Below, piece by piece: positions 11,008-22,203 of a stretch of 64,000 nt of DNA. How positions within the stretch are numbered: position 1 is the stretch's first letter; the number at the start of each line of letters is the position of its first letter. The notes under the pieces are model-generated. The model worked only from the letters and a program-made list of their open reading frames with translations, searched no databases and was not told the origin of the DNA. This DNA is from Amaurobius ferox. Lineage: Eukaryota > Arthropoda > Arachnida > Araneae > Amaurobiidae. The stretch is from NCBI GenBank assembly GCA_951213105.1, contig OX578142.1, positions 5,720,649 through 5,784,648 on the forward strand, written 5' to 3'. The position numbers and the translations under genes are program-made.

Positions 11008-14000
11008 TTGGAATAATTTTGGTTGCTTTCCAGTTGGGTGTAAGAAAATTTGAAAGAACAAGATACTTTTATGTGTTCTTTACACGCCGCGAATTGAGAG
11101 AAATATGCAGTTTTAAAATACTCATTTCATTTATTTTCCAAAACGGAACAAATTAAGGCTAAGTAAAAGAGTTTCAAATATATATCCCAAGCACCTCTAT
11201 TTTAATAACATTTTTCGTTCCTCAAATGTCAGCACCAATGGCCTCCAGAAGAAATTTTTTCTTGAAATTTTTTCCGTTGCTTCCCCCGTTGGGTGCAAGA
11301 AAATTTGAAATAGCAAGTTCATTTTGTGTGTACTTTTCATGTCGCCATTGGAGTGTAAAATGAAGTATTATAATACTTATATTCCAAAAGTTAACAAATC
11401 AAAAAAATGTATATATGTTCCAAATATATATTCCTAGCACCTTCATTTTAGTAACATTTTCCGTTCCCCAAATGTCCACACCTCTGGCTTTCAGAAGAAA
11501 TACTTTGCTTGGAATTTTTTTTTTGCTCAATCGAATGGGGTAAGAAAATCAGAAAGAGCAAGCCACTTTTATGTGTTCTTTACAAGCCTCGATTTGAAAG
11601 TAAAATGCAGTTTAAAAATACTCATTTTACTTATTTTCTAAAAGCAACAAACCAAACCAATGTATAAGAGCTCCAAAAATATATCACAAGCACCTCTATT
11701 TTAGTAACATTTTCCGTTCCCCAAATGTCAGCACCTCTGGCGTTCAGAAGAAATACTTTGCTTGGAATTATTTCCGTTGCTTCCCCCGTTGGGTGTAAGA
11801 ACATTTGAAAGAGCAAGATCATTTTGTGTGTACTTTACATGTTGCCATTTGAGTGTAAAATGAAGTATTATAATACATATATTCCAAAAGTTAACAAATC
11901 AAGGAAATGTATAAATATTCCAAATATATAACCCTTGCACCTTCATTTTAGCAACATTTTCTGTTCCCCAAATTTTAGCACCTCTACATTTCAGACAAAC
12001 TACTTTTCTTGGAATTATTTTGGTTGCTCCCTCAAATAATGTAAGAAAATTTGAAAGACCAAGACACTTTTATGTGTTCTTTACACGGCTCGACTTGAGA
12101 GTAAAATGCAGTTTAACAATACTCATTTCACTTACTTTCCAAAAAAGAGCTAATCATAGCATTGTAAAAGAGTTCCCAGTTACGTTTAGGAAAATTGAAG
12201 CAGCAAAATACTTTCATGTGTTCTATACATTACGCCGTTTGAGAGTAAAGTACAGTTTTAAAATTCTCAATTTACTTATTTTCCAAAAAGGAACAAATTA
12301 AAGAAAAGAATAAGAGTTCCAAATACATATATCTAGCCCCTCCACTTTAGTAACATTTTCCGTTTCCGAAATGTGAGCACCTCGGGTTTTCAGACAAACT
12401 ACTTTGCTTGGAATTATTTTGATTTCACCCTCGATGGGTGTAAGAAAATTTGAAAGAACAAGACACATTTATGTGTTCTTTACACGCCTCGACTTGAGAG
12501 TAAAATGCGGTTTAAAAATACTCATTTCATTTATTTTACAAACAGGAACAAATCAAGGCATAGTATAAGAGTTCCCCGTTACGTTTAAAAAAATTGAAAC
12601 AGCAATATACCTTTATGCGTTTTATACATTCCGCCTGTTGAGAATAAAGTACAGTTTAAAAATTCTCAATTCACTTACTTTCCAAAAAGGAACAAATTAA
12701 AGCAAAGAACAAGAGTTCCAAATACATATATCAAGCACCTCCGTTTTAGTATCGTTTTCCGTACCCCAAATGTCAGCACCTCGGTTTTCAGACAAACCAC
12801 TTTGCTTGGAATTATTCTGGTTGCACCCTCGTTGAGTCTAAGAAAATTTTAAGGAGCTAGATACTTTTATGTTTTCTTTACACGCCGCGACGTGAGAGTA
12901 AAATGCAGATTTAATATACTCATTTCACTTATTTTCCAAACAGGAACAAATCAAGTCATAGAATAAGAGTTCCAAATATATATTCCTAGCACCTCCATTT
13001 TAGTAAACTTTTCCACTCCCCAAAAGTCATCATCTCTGGCTTTCTGACAAACAGCTTTGCTTGGAATTATTTTGGTTGCTCCCTCGAATGGTGTAAAAAA
13101 ACTTGAAAGAGCAAGACACTTTAACGTGTTCTTTACACGCCTCGACTTGAGAGTAAAATGCAGTTTGCAAATATTCATTTCACTTATCTTCCAAAAAGGA
13201 ACAAATCAAGGCTAAGTAAAAGCGTTCCAATTATATATCTCAAGCACCTCCTTTTTAGTAACATTTTTCGTTCCCCAAATGTCAGCACCTCTGGCGTTCA
13301 GAAGAAATACTTTGCTTGGAATTATATCCGTTGCTTCCCCCGTTGGGTGTAAGAACATTTGAAAGAGCAAGATCATTTTGTGTGTACTTTACATGTCGCT
13401 ATTCGAGTGTAAAATGAAGTATTATAATACATATATTGCAAAAGTTAACAAATCAAGGAAATTTATAAATGTTCCAAATATATAACCCTAGCACCTTCAT
13501 TGTAGCAACATTTTCCATTCCCCAAATTTTAGCACCTCTACCTTTCAGACAAACTACTTTGCTTGGAATTATTTTGGTTGCTCCCTCGAATGATGTAAGA
13601 AAATTTGTAAGAGCAAGACACTTTTATGTGTTCTTTACACGCCTCGACTTGAGAGTAAAATGCGGTTTATATATACTCATTTCATTTATTTTACAAACAA
13701 GAACAAATCAAGGCATAGTATGAGAGTTCCCCTTTACGTTTAAGAAAATTGAGAGAGCAAAATACTTTTATGTGTTCTATACATTACGTCGTTTGAGAGT
13801 AAAGTACAGGTTTAAAATTCTCAATTAATTTACTTTCCAAAAAGGAACAAATTAAAGCAAAGAATAAGAGTTCCAAATATATATCTCTAGCACATCCAAT
13901 TTAGTAAAATTTTACGTTCCCCAAATGTCAGCACCTCGGGTTTTCAGACAAACTACTTTGCTTGGAATTATTCTGGTTGCACCCTCGTTGGGTGCAAGAA

Positions 14001-14129
14001 AATTTTTAAGAGCTAGAACTGATTAAAATGCAGTTCTAAAATACTCATTTAACTTATTTTATAAAAAGGAACAAATCAACGCATAGTATAAGCGCTCCAA
14101 ATATATATACAAAGCAACCCCATTTTAGC
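11008..14129. repeat. satellite A, left block
   Basis: Tandem diverged units in two sizes. The full unit is about 250 bp, running from GCACCTCCATTTTAGTAAC through TCAGCACCTC, GGAATTATTTTGGTTGC and GTTGGGTGTAAGAAAATTTG to TTCCAAATATATATCCC. Some units carry an extra segment of about 150 bp that restarts with GTTCCCCGTTACG and copies the second half of the unit with TCTATACATTCCGCCG in place of TCTTTACACGCCGCG, giving units of about 400 bp. About ten units are present. Short open frames across the units are by-products of the repeat, not genes. The same family resumes at 30148, beyond the Polinton. Confidence 0.92.
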
Positions 14130-14141
14130 ATAGTATAAGAG

Positions 14142-14906
14142 AGTAGTGTATATATGTATGTTCTGCCCCACCTATGTCACAGATGTACAATATCTTTAAA
14201 AACAGAGCCTTTTTAACTAATTCTAAACATTTTTTTATAAAATTGATATGAATAAATGAGTTAAAAAATATAGATTTTAATTAAAAATGGCCTTTTTTAA
14301 AGGGGACCCCTTTTTTAATTCCCCATGTATTTCACAGATGCACACTATCTTTAAAAACAGAGCATTTTTAACTAAATCTAAACATTTTTTTAAAATTGAA
14401 ATGAATAAATAAGTTATAGATTTTAATTAAAAATGTCCTATTAAAAAGAATTATAAAAAAATATGAAAATAATATATTAAAGAAATAGTGATGCGCTGTC
14501 TCTTAGAAGAAATTATCATGGTCTAGAAAATGAGACCAAATCTATCAAAATTGGATATTTTTTAAAATGTCAAAATGCATGAAAAAAGAGGACCTCCCTC
14601 TAATTTATTAAAAAATGATCATTAAGCTTTCTCTAATTCATATTCGTATTTATCATCAATCATACCCGAATACTTAAATATGTATCTTCCTTTATTGATT
14701 TTATTTAATGATTCATCAGAAAGTTTCACAAGTTTTTTTGCAAGGTAATACTCTTTTTCTTCATTTTCCACATCTAACTTTACGATTACTGAATCTCCAT
14801 ATTTAGTATTAGTTTTTCTCAATGGTATCAGATCACATTTCCCAGGATTTTAATCATTTAATTTAAACGTTTTGGGATAACCTCTGAGTCTATTGAACTC
14901 TTTCAT
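14142..14906. repeat. Polinton left terminal region (inverted repeat)
   Basis: From the left tip to the start of the first small gene. The inner part, 14580-14906, matches the inverse of 29143-29455: a small gene plus the flanking AGAGGACCT stretch. The outer 450 bp contains two direct copies of a CTTTAAAAACAGAGC motif (14190s and 14350s), which also occurs at 29742 in the same orientation, so the outer ends have been rearranged relative to a simple inverted repeat. Confidence 0.65.
14622..14906 (-). pseudogene. TIR-borne small gene, left copy (one stop)
   Basis: The left copy of the 94-aa protein at 29143-29427. It starts at an ATG preceded by AATAA (14906) and is collinear to the same C-terminus (YELEKA). 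One in-frame TAA near codon 18 breaks it, where the right copy has a leucine codon; other differences are single substitutions. The protein is lysine/glutamate-rich and has no family I recognise. Lying in the terminal repeat, it would normally be present twice per element. Confidence 0.7.
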
Positions 14907-14959
14907 TTATTAATAAACATTTTTTTTAAATAAAATTACTCAAAAATACTAATAGCACT

Positions 14960-15262
14960 TCACTGGAAAAAATTTTTATGATTTTCTAAAGATTCACCAT
15001 TTAATTTTATGCATTGAAATCTAAATCCAAATCGATCAACTTCTGTTATTTTAACATTAAAATAATCTCCATATTTACAGATAAGTGTCGCTATAATTGA
15101 AGGATGAACTCTAAATGTTTCGGTGAAATTGACACTTATTCTTTCAGTTGTACAATTACCTGTTATTATCTTTGTTTGATTACCCCCTATTTATTTAGAA
15201 TTAATTTTCCATTTTTCAATAATAAATTTCCAAACTCTTTCTTTAATTGTATCATATTTAGG
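14960..15262 (-). pseudogene. Polinton protein, unrecognised, frameshifted
   Basis: On the minus strand a frame opens from 15262 with KYDTIKERVWKFIIEKW, meets a stop, and resumes one frame over with a block containing FRVHPSIIATLICKYGDYF and ending ENHKNFFQ before a TGA at 14960. About 95 codons in all. The family is not recognised. The upstream end abuts the hairpin at 15260-15283. Confidence 0.45.
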
Positions 15263-15283
15263 TGGAGAAATGTTTTCCCACCT
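15260..15283. other. hairpin, left copy
   Basis: AGGTGGAGAAA-TG-TTTTCCCACCT forms a near-perfect stem with mismatches in the middle. A perfect version in the same orientation lies at 29560-29583 near the other end. The flanking sequence (TAATTGTATCATATTTAGG) is shared too. It could be a terminator, a packaging signal or a processed-RNA end; its function is unknown. Confidence 0.5.
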
Positions 15284-15342
15284 GAAAATTTATTATTAAA
15301 TATAAAATTCAATATATTATTTGTAATAATAATATCTTTATT

Positions 15343-15590
15343 TATCAATTAAATTTAGGAAATTGGTTCTCAGATATGTGGATTCCTTTATACAAAAAAA
15401 GAAAATGTATTAATTATTAATAAAATATTAAATTGTATACACAGTGGATTAACTGAAGATGAGGTAGCTACGGGCATAGCCACCAAAAATTTTGGAAAAA
15501 TTAAAACAAATCTTACTATAATTCTTAATAATAACAAATCGTTAGTTATAAAAATATCTTTTCGTATTATACAGACATTTTTTATAAATA
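15343..15590 (+). pseudogene. fragment of a Polinton gene, inverted paralogue of 28186-28607
   Basis: On the plus strand the text NWFSDMWIPLY, then in the next frame KKENVLIINKILNCIHSGL, matches the minus-strand text FFSDMWISLF and KKDIIITNNILNFIHYG at 28380-28450. Immediately upstream, at 15300-15342, the sequence matches a neighbouring part of the right copy but in the opposite orientation. An inversion breakpoint therefore lies near 15342. The function is not recognised. Confidence 0.5.
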
Positions 15591-15593
15591 CAT

Positions 15594-16073
15594 CTATTCT
15601 TTATAATCTGTAAAACCTCTTTCTACCATCTCTTTTATGAGTTTTTCTCTGTATTCTTCATCAGACTTTGATTCTCTAAATATTTTTTCAGCTATAATAA
15701 TTTTTTGTTCATTATCAGAAATTGTAATAGAAACATCAGGATCAAATCCATTTAGTACATTAATTATTCTAGTTACTTTCCCAACAAAACATTTATCATC
15801 TCCCGCTTTTAGTTCATCTTTTAACACTTTTATTATTGCGTTTTTATTCTTATTTTTTAAAAATCTATTAAACACTATAACTAATATCTCTCTAAATTTA
15901 ATATTATGGAAATCTTCCTCTAGTAAGTGTCTTTTAATTTCTATACCTAATTCTTTAAAGCATTCATCTAAATCATATTTAATTTCTGTATTTAATAATT
16001 TTATGATTGTGTATCTCAAAGATTTTTGAATATATGTATTATGCACATTTTGAGAGTCAATACAACTATACAT
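15594..16073 (-). CDS. conserved Polinton protein, 159 aa, intact
   Basis: A full-length open frame starting at ATG (16073, MYSCIDSQNVHNTYIQKSL) and ending at TAA. It has the motif DSQNVHN near the N-terminus and CFVGKVTRIINVLNGFDPDV near residue 100, followed by ISDNEQKIIIAEKI. As far as I recall, similar motifs occur in uncharacterised proteins of large DNA viruses and Polintons. No catalytic role can be read from it. It lies just downstream of the LRR gene on the same strand. It is one of the few unbroken genes of this copy, perhaps by chance. Confidence 0.65.
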   Translation of the reverse strand: MYSCIDSQNVHNTYIQKSLRYTIIKLLNTEIKYDLDECFKELGIEIKRHLLEEDFHNIKFREILVIVFNRFLKNKNKNAIIKVLKDELKAGDDKCFVGKVTRIINVLNGFDPDVSITISDNEQKIIIAEKIFRESKSDEEYREKLIKEMVERGFTDYKE

Positions 16074-16082
16074 AATTATGAA

Positions 16083-16787
16083 ATAATCGTCTTCTTAAAA
16101 TCGGGAATAAATTTATTTTATCTTCATCATATCATACTTCATTTATTCTAGGCAAAAATATTAATTCATTTAGGGATGTAATATAATTTTCTCTACAATC
16201 TAATCCTTTTAAATTCGTTAAATTTTTCATTCCTTCAAGTGAAGTTAATTTATTTACTCCACAATATAATTATTTTAAATTAGTTAAATTTTCTATTCCT
16301 TCAAGTGACGTTAATTTATTTCCTCCGCAATATAATGTTTCGAAATTTATTAAATTTTCTATTCCTTCAAGTGATGTTAATTTATTTACTCCACAATATA
16401 ATTCTTTTAAATTAGTTAAATTTTCTATTCCTTCAAGGACGTTAATTTATTTCCTCCACAATATAATTCCTTTAAATTAGTTAAATTTTCTATTCCTTCA
16501 AGTGAAGTTAATTTATTTCCCTCACAATATAATTTTTCTATTCCTTCAAGTGATGTTAATTTATTTCCTCTACAATATAATTCTTTTAAATTCGTTAAAT
16601 TTTTCATTCCTTCAAGTGATGTTGATTTACCCATCGTACAATCTAATACTTTTAAATTCGTTAAATTTTCTATTATATCAAGTGAATTATAATATAATAA
16701 AGAAATAGATATCCCTTCAGTAGGATTCTCTATATCTAAGAAAGATATAAATTCTTTTCTTTTATCATCATTATATATAACATACAT
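16083..16787 (-). pseudogene. leucine-rich repeat protein, broken
   Basis: The start is ATG at 16787, preceded by AAGTAA. After about 45 residues come tandem 22-23-residue repeats of the type NLTNLKELYCGGNKLTSLEG, at least seven across two frames. A frameshift near 16430 ends the upstream frame; repeats continue to about 16150, and a stop (TGA) follows near 16131. At DNA level this is a run of 66-69-bp near-identical units. LRR proteins bind other proteins; in this element it is best seen as cargo. Slippage within the repeat could explain the break. Confidence 0.75.
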
Positions 16788-16803
16788 TTACTTAGAAACA
16801 TTT

Positions 16804-17466
16804 TTATAAAATATTTATTTTTCCATCTTTGTTAGTTAATTGCTTCAAAAAATAAACACATTCTTTCAAGGCTTTTTTAACTTCACAAATCTCTTCAACA
16901 ATTTTTTCTCTATAAGTTTCTTCTTCATAATGACCAAACTTTTTATTTAATTCACTCAACTGTATCGCTTGTATTTTTTTCCAATGAACATTAAAAATGT
17001 GTTCAGGTAATAGATCAAATTTGCATTTAATCAGATAACAAAAATCTAATTTATCCATAAATTTTTCTATAAATTTTTCACTAAATGTCTGATATCCAGC
17101 TATATACATTCAATTTAAATCATCTTTTATTTCTCTCATGGTATCTTCTGAAAGATTTTGAAACATTGATACTTTATATAAATCTAAACTATCAGAAGAT
17201 TTTATGATAAATTCGTTACTTAAAGTTTGATATTGAGAACTGTTTACCCAATCTACTTTATCCTTACATTTTTCTATAAAATCTTCTGATAATTTTTGAT
17301 ATTTAGAAATTTTAGGCCAATCATCATGTTGAGCAAATTTTTCAATAAAAGATTCAGACAGTGATGAATATTGAAAAATTAAATCCCAATTTATATGATC
17401 TTTCAGATTTCTAATTACATCTTCAGATAAATTATTTCTGGGAAATTTATTCCAATCGATATCCAT
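16804..17466 (-). pseudogene. degenerate ~24-aa repeat protein, one stop
   Basis: A 221-codon frame beginning MDIDWNKFPRNNLSEDVI. The N-terminal two thirds are repeats of the pattern LSEDFIEKCKDKVDWxxxSxYQ. One in-frame TGA (17110-17112) falls exactly where the repeat has a tryptophan, so TGG to TGA is the likely lesion. After it the repeat goes on (YQTFSEKFIEKFMDKLDF) and the protein ends in a lysine-rich tail. As I recall, such repeats occur in proteins of large DNA viruses. A copy of its 3' end is found at 28812-28910. Confidence 0.7.
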
Positions 17467-17489
17467 TAAATGAAGAACGTATTTTAAAA

Positions 17490-18277
17490 AGGGATTTTTT
17501 CAATATGCATATAAGGTTTTAAAGTGTCTGATATACCGTTGGATTTTATCTTTAATGTGATGATATCATCCTGTTTTCCATAAGCAAAACAGGTTACTGT
17601 ATCTGTATGAGCTTTTAAAATTGTCTTACCATTGATTTCTAGTGATATCAGTGGATTTTTTTCATATATATATATGTATTCTCTACTGTATCATATATTG
17701 AATATATATGATATGGAAATTATATATATATATGGAAATTTTCATATACACATCTGTTGTTAATCGCATCTCTAGATCAAATAATTTAGAACTCATCATG
17801 TTGAAATTTACTTTTGTAAATTCTCCATCTGTAAAAATAAGAAAATCATCTTCTACGGTAACCCAGATATCTCTATTGTCTAAATATCTTTTATTCACAA
17901 CATTTTTATCATCTTTAGGATCTGCTACATTTCCTATTCTTTTTCCTTTTGCATCGTAAGGTTTTCCTGCTAAAGAATGTAAAGTTGTTTCATCTAATTC
18001 TTTTATTCTCTTGCCTGTTTCTTCAGTAAAGGATAAAAAAAACCCCATCATATTTAGTTTCTATAAGATCTCCCAATTCAAAATAATTATTCTCTATTTT
18101 ATTTAAAACGAAACTTTTAGTGGTTAAATCTAAATCATCTATAGGATTTTCACAATTTTTTAAAATTCTATTTTCCATATCATAATTTCCATCATCCGTT
18201 AATTAAAAACCTTTACCAGAGGGTCCAATAGGCCCTTCTTTCATTTGATCATCATAAGGTGAATAATAAGCAGTCAT
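17490..18277 (-). pseudogene. phage-like fibre/spike protein, broken
   Basis: The start is ATG at 18277 in TTTAATAAATGACTGC. The N-terminus includes GPIGPSGKGF, a short collagen-like patch, then a stop, then LTDDGNYDMENRIL and NPIDDLDLTTKSFVLN. After a frameshift near 18040 it continues with IGNVADPKDDKNVVNKRYLD, typical of trimeric tail-fibre shafts. Downstream of an AT microsatellite (17665-17750) the frame is lost but a C-terminal block resumes to about 17490. The role inferred is host attachment of a virus-like particle. It lies next to the major capsid gene, as expected for a structural module. Confidence 0.7.
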
Positions 18278-18293
18278 TTATTAAAGCATTAAT

Positions 18294-19632
18294 TTATGAT
18301 TTTAAACACTTAACCATTGTTATAATTTTATTTTTCAAATTTATAAAACATCTCTTTCTTTCTTTAAAAATAATATAAAACTTATATTCCTTTTGAGCAT
18401 ACATTAATCTCTCCCAATTAAATTCAATATCTAAATTATTTAAAGATTTCATGATTTGATAAGTCAAAATAAAAAATAGTATACAATTTTCCAAAATTCT
18501 TATTTATCAAACATCCTGTTTCTGTATTAATACCATTTAATCCTGCATGTAAAAGAGCTTCATACACTCTATTATAATCTTTATTGGTAAAATTCCTTTT
18601 GTAACGCATAAGAGGAATTTGTTTATTATTAATCATCAACCAGCATTCGGTCATATCTATATTATCAAATATCATATTATTTTTTTCATAATCACCATCA
18701 TTTTCAACGTACTGAGAAATAACATAGACACCTAAAACTTCATCTGAGGCTGTTGCTGCTGTGACGGATCCACTATCACTTTTATAAGGGCCTACCATCT
18801 TAAATCTACATCGATCCCAATTTACCTCTATATCTTTATCAGATAAAAATGATTCCATAAACACGCTTTATGCAGAATTTTTAAATTCAATATAAAGTAA
18901 ATGCAAGGTTAAACCTTCAACTACTACCTTATAATTAACATTTTCGATATCAGTATATATCATATTCTTATTTTCATTTCTTTTAATTTCTATTTTCACT
19001 TCAAAACCAGAAATTACCTTTTCATATTCTCTAAAGAAATCGATTATATCTTTTAAAGGTGTCCATATTTTAATGACATTGCTATCTTTCGTTAGTTCCC
19101 ATCTCTTTGCGAATCCTTCGTTATAATACTTATTCATTTTCAAATTATTAAAATATTCAGTTATTTTAGTAGTATCTTGTAAAGTACCCTCATATTTTAA
19201 CTCTTTTCGGTCAGCTGAATCAGCTGTATCTAGATAAAAAAATTCATCTTGAGCTTGTGATGTTGTATAATCAGGAGTATAATGAGTTAATCTTAAAGCA
19301 TGATTCATGATTGAAAAATTTGACTGTGTATTTGATTCAATTTCGGTATCTCCTATATGTACTTTTAAAGATTTGATAAAACCTCCCCCGTTTACCAGAC
19401 TCACATTTTCGTTTCCAATTGATGTTGTATCTTTTTTTTTTGTAATTTTTAATTTTTGTTCAAGATTTCCTCTAGAATATAAAATTTTTGCTTTAGTATC
19501 ATTAATATGAAAAACATAGGTGGCATTCTCATCTGAACTATGTTCTTTTGTATGAATTTCTCTTAATTCATAACTTTTAATATGATCATTATGATAATAA
19601 TGAGTATCTCGCAAATCATAAATCTTTTGCAT
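18294..19632 (-). pseudogene. major capsid protein (double jelly-roll type), broken
   Basis: The start is ATG at 19632, immediately after the stop of the 55-aa gene (TAAATG). The first 254 codons are open. The block TPLKDIIDFFREYEKVISGF near residue 210 matches the conserved PLxxIFGFxxxYxKVIxGxxH region of Polinton capsid proteins. A single in-frame TAA at 18868 is followed by a continuing frame to 18436, with FDLSNHE near its end. A frameshift then moves to the frame ending at 18294. The total is about 445 codons, near the usual size. It would form the capsid shell; this copy has at least two lesions. Confidence 0.8.
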
Positions 19633-19800
19633 TTATTTAGGAAGAATTTTTAAAACACCTCCTTTCTTTTTCATTGAAAATATTTTATTTAATTTATTCC
19701 GTACAAATGTTTGGTCTTCAATAATAGGTTCAGTTTTCAACAAACCTATAAAAAATCCTTGTATTTTTTTACTTTTTCTATATAATCTATGTTTATTCAT
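19633..19800 (-). CDS. 55-aa basic Polinton protein, intact
   Basis: A short unbroken gene: ATG at 19800 in AAATAAATGAATAAAC, ending TAA at 19633 directly abutting the capsid ATG. The protein begins MNKHRLYRKSKKIQGFFIGL and ends KKKGGVLKILPK. It is strongly basic with a hydrophobic patch around residues 15-20. It lies between the minor and major capsid genes, so a small structural or DNA-binding role is plausible, but I do not recognise the family. The head-to-tail TAAATG junctions on both sides support it as a real gene. Confidence 0.6.
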   Translation of the reverse strand: MNKHRLYRKSKKIQGFFIGLLKTEPIIEDQTFVRNKLNKIFSMKKKGGVLKILPK

Positions 19801-20545
19801 TTATTTATGAAGAAAAACCTGGCCTACCAATTGATATATTTTTTTAACGTAGTTATCTTCATAAATAGGAATAAAATTAAATTCTTCAGCTCCTTTATTT
19901 AAATCAATTAATTCACCTTTTTGATTAGTAATCCTCATTTTTATTCCTTCAACTGGATCCGTTTTAACAGGAAAATATATCCAATTATTAAATTCTTTTG
20001 AAATTATACTACCTGGAGGATTTTTATTAGTGAAAGAATAAATGACTTCTGAATCAGATTGATTTATTAAAGATCCTTTTACAACATCACAGTGAATATA
20101 AATATTATCATTTCCGTTGGATATATCAGCTATATGTTCACTTACTCTGGTACTACCTCTGTTTCTTCATCATAACTTCATGTTGCTTTTAAAAGGCCTA
20201 TGATTTTATGAAAGTTACTTTTTGTAAAATCAATTACCCAAACTTTTTCAGTTTAATAGATATTCTTTGTCTTGCTTCAATAATACCAAATTTCACAGGT
20301 GAATCCTTACCGAATATTTTCATCAAATACTCATTTAAACCTCTTGCAGTATAATTACCATTTGAGATAGCAATTTTTATATCTACCTAATTTATACATT
20401 CTAAATGTGTTATTTCCATAATTCTCACTTATATTAAACCAGGAAACTTCCATAGAAAACGACTGTAAAGCTAATTTTTTTGATTTAAGAGGTGTAATAA
20501 AATTTACAGTGAATTCCTCTGATTTCTCATGACCTTCAAATTTTA
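19801..20545 (-). pseudogene. penton-like minor capsid protein, broken
   Basis: On the minus strand the text ILKFEGHEKSEEFTVNF (from 20540) and SFSMEVSWFNISENYGNNTF matches the N-terminal strand region of Polinton minor capsid proteins. The C-terminal part contains YIHCDVVKGSLINQSDSEVI, PPGSIISKEF and IKMRITNQKGELIDL, also characteristic. Frameshifts near 20385 and 20245 and a stop near 20160 break it, and no ATG is found at the expected start. The remainder is open to TAA at 19801, which abuts the next ATG. It would occupy capsid vertices. Order protease-penton-capsid is the usual Polinton order. Confidence 0.8.
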
Positions 20546-21374
20546 ATATTCTCTTTTATACAGAGCAAAATTTTCATTATAGTCACTGGGTTTTTGTGTA
20601 GGAAATGATTTGAGAACATTTTTAGGTGATTTACATTTATTCCTTTCTCTTATATATTTCATACAAAATAAACCACATTTCACAGATGCAGGTTTCTGTA
20701 AAAAACTATCATTATGACCTATTTTTGGTATTTTATTGGATGTATCAAGAAATGTTTTAATATTTTCAGGAATATAGTCTTTCTTGAGCTTGTTATATTC
20801 ACCAAATGGATCAAAATATTCCACATAATTATATTTAGGATAATTATAATGACAAACCCAATGAGTTCCGGGACCTGTTGATACATTTAAATTAATGATT
20901 CCATTTTCAAATTTCTCTATTGTTTTAGGTAATAAATCGGAGGTAAATACACCTCTAAATCCTTTTTCATTTTTCATATTTACTTCAATTATTTTGTTAC
21001 TAATTCCCAAGGTTGATATATTCTCTTTCCACGGGATTTTTTTTTCTCCAGATCCCTTTTTTTGTACAGCTGAACTAGCTAATCCAGATAAAGCACCTGT
21101 TGCTAATGCTGGAACTGCAAATTTAGCAGTGGTTATTAAAGAGGGTATAAGTGCTGCTAGAAATGGTAAAAATCCTCCATTTTTATCTAATTGCGTTTTA
21201 CTGAGAGTAATTCTTTTTCCATCATTAATATGATTAATTTGAGTTTTAGTTAAATATCTCAAGATTAGGAGTTTTAGATTTCTCCATTTGTAATGTTAGT
21301 ACTTCTTTATCTCTAAAAGCTGATTTAAGTTTATTTTTCTGACCTTCACTCAAATGAACTTTCTTTTTTATCAT
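20543..21374 (-). pseudogene. pX-like/adenain-type protease fusion, 5' frameshift
   Basis: The upstream part starts at ATG 21374 (in TAATAAATG) with KKKVHLSEGQKNKL, the lead motif of Polinton pX-like proteins. A frameshift near 21262 moves to a 239-codon open frame with YLTKTQINHINDGKRITLSK, then a glycine/alanine-rich hydrophobic stretch (residues 30-70), and a cysteine protease domain with GTHWVCHY (His), YFDPFGEY (acidic residue) and KCGLFCMKYI (Cys). Known members process capsid proteins. The protease frame is intact but its own first codon is TTG, and the normal start lies before the frameshift. The stop overlaps the penton start region. Confidence 0.78.
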
Positions 21375-21377
21375 TTA

Positions 21378-22148
21378 TTATAGTAGGAGAAATTGTTTAT
21401 AATATTGTTTAACTTCTTCATTAGTCATTTCTCCATTTTATAATAACATATCTAACAATAAAACTACTTGATTATACATACTCTCTGATTTACCTCCTTT
21501 ACATATTTTATATGTAAATTTTGATAATACATCCAATCCTTTACCCACCTTCATTTCTTTACTACTTCGAATCAGATTTAATCTATACAAATAGTTTTGC
21601 AACAAATTTTCTTTATTTTGAATTTCTTCTATTTCATTCTTTTTCTGATTTAATTCCTGCTCTAAAAAATTTTTAGCCCTAGAAATTATACTTTTTAAGT
21701 TGCCTCTTTTCTTCGATTATCCTTCTTTTAGCTGTTTAGCTTTTGCATACATTTCCACTAATTTCTCTTGATTGTTTAAAAATACTGAAGGTCTGTATAA
21801 TTTTTCCTCTTTTAAATATTTTAAATTTAAATTTTGATCGATATCGTAAGTAACAGATCGTTCTACTAATTATTTCTCAACTTCAATAGGCACTTCTATA
21901 GATGGAAATGAAATATTTTCTACAGCATTTTGAATACTTTTTACAACTTCTTTATTTGATTTTTCATATTTTTCAATTTCTTGAGTGACCGGTTTATGAA
22001 ATTCCTCTAAGGTTTTTTGAATACCTAATTTTTCTTTTAGTTGATCTTCACTACTCTTTCTTATTTCTTTTTCTAATTTTACTAATTTAATTGAATCTTT
22101 TATTTGCTTTATAAGCTTTTCTTCTCGTTCTTTTTCTAATTCGTTCAT
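21378..22148 (-). pseudogene. coiled-coil Polinton protein, three in-frame stops
   Basis: The start is ATG at 22148 in TATGTAAATGAACG. The first 92 codons are strongly charged and heptad-like (LEKEREEKLIKQIKDSIKLV). The same frame continues after TAA codons near 21870, 21719 and 21437, with text such as YLKEEKLYRPSVFL and KNFLEQELNQKKNEIEE, and ends LLL at 21378 next to the following TAATAAATG. The reading frame is uninterrupted by frameshifts over 256 codons, so only nonsense changes have occurred. The likely role is structural; the family is not named here. It is the first gene of the minus-strand module. Confidence 0.65.
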
Positions 22149-22203
22149 TTACATAGGAGTAAATTATTTTTTTCTGCGAGGAAATTATTTTACTGTTATA
22201 TAA
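22149..22203. promoter_or_regulatory. divergent promoter spacer
   Basis: Only 55 bp separate the ATG of the minus-strand module (22148) and the plus-strand ATPase ATG (22204). It is AT-rich, with TTATATAA just before the plus ATG and, on the minus strand, TATGTAA just before the other. Both starts conform to the element-wide TAAATG pattern. Every gene to the left, as far as 15594, is on minus, and those from here to 28161 are on plus, so this spacer is the natural bidirectional control point. Confidence 0.5.

Noticed and set aside
17665..17750. A regulatory element in the fibre pseudogene
   Set aside because: It is a short (TA)n-type microsatellite that has expanded inside a dead gene.
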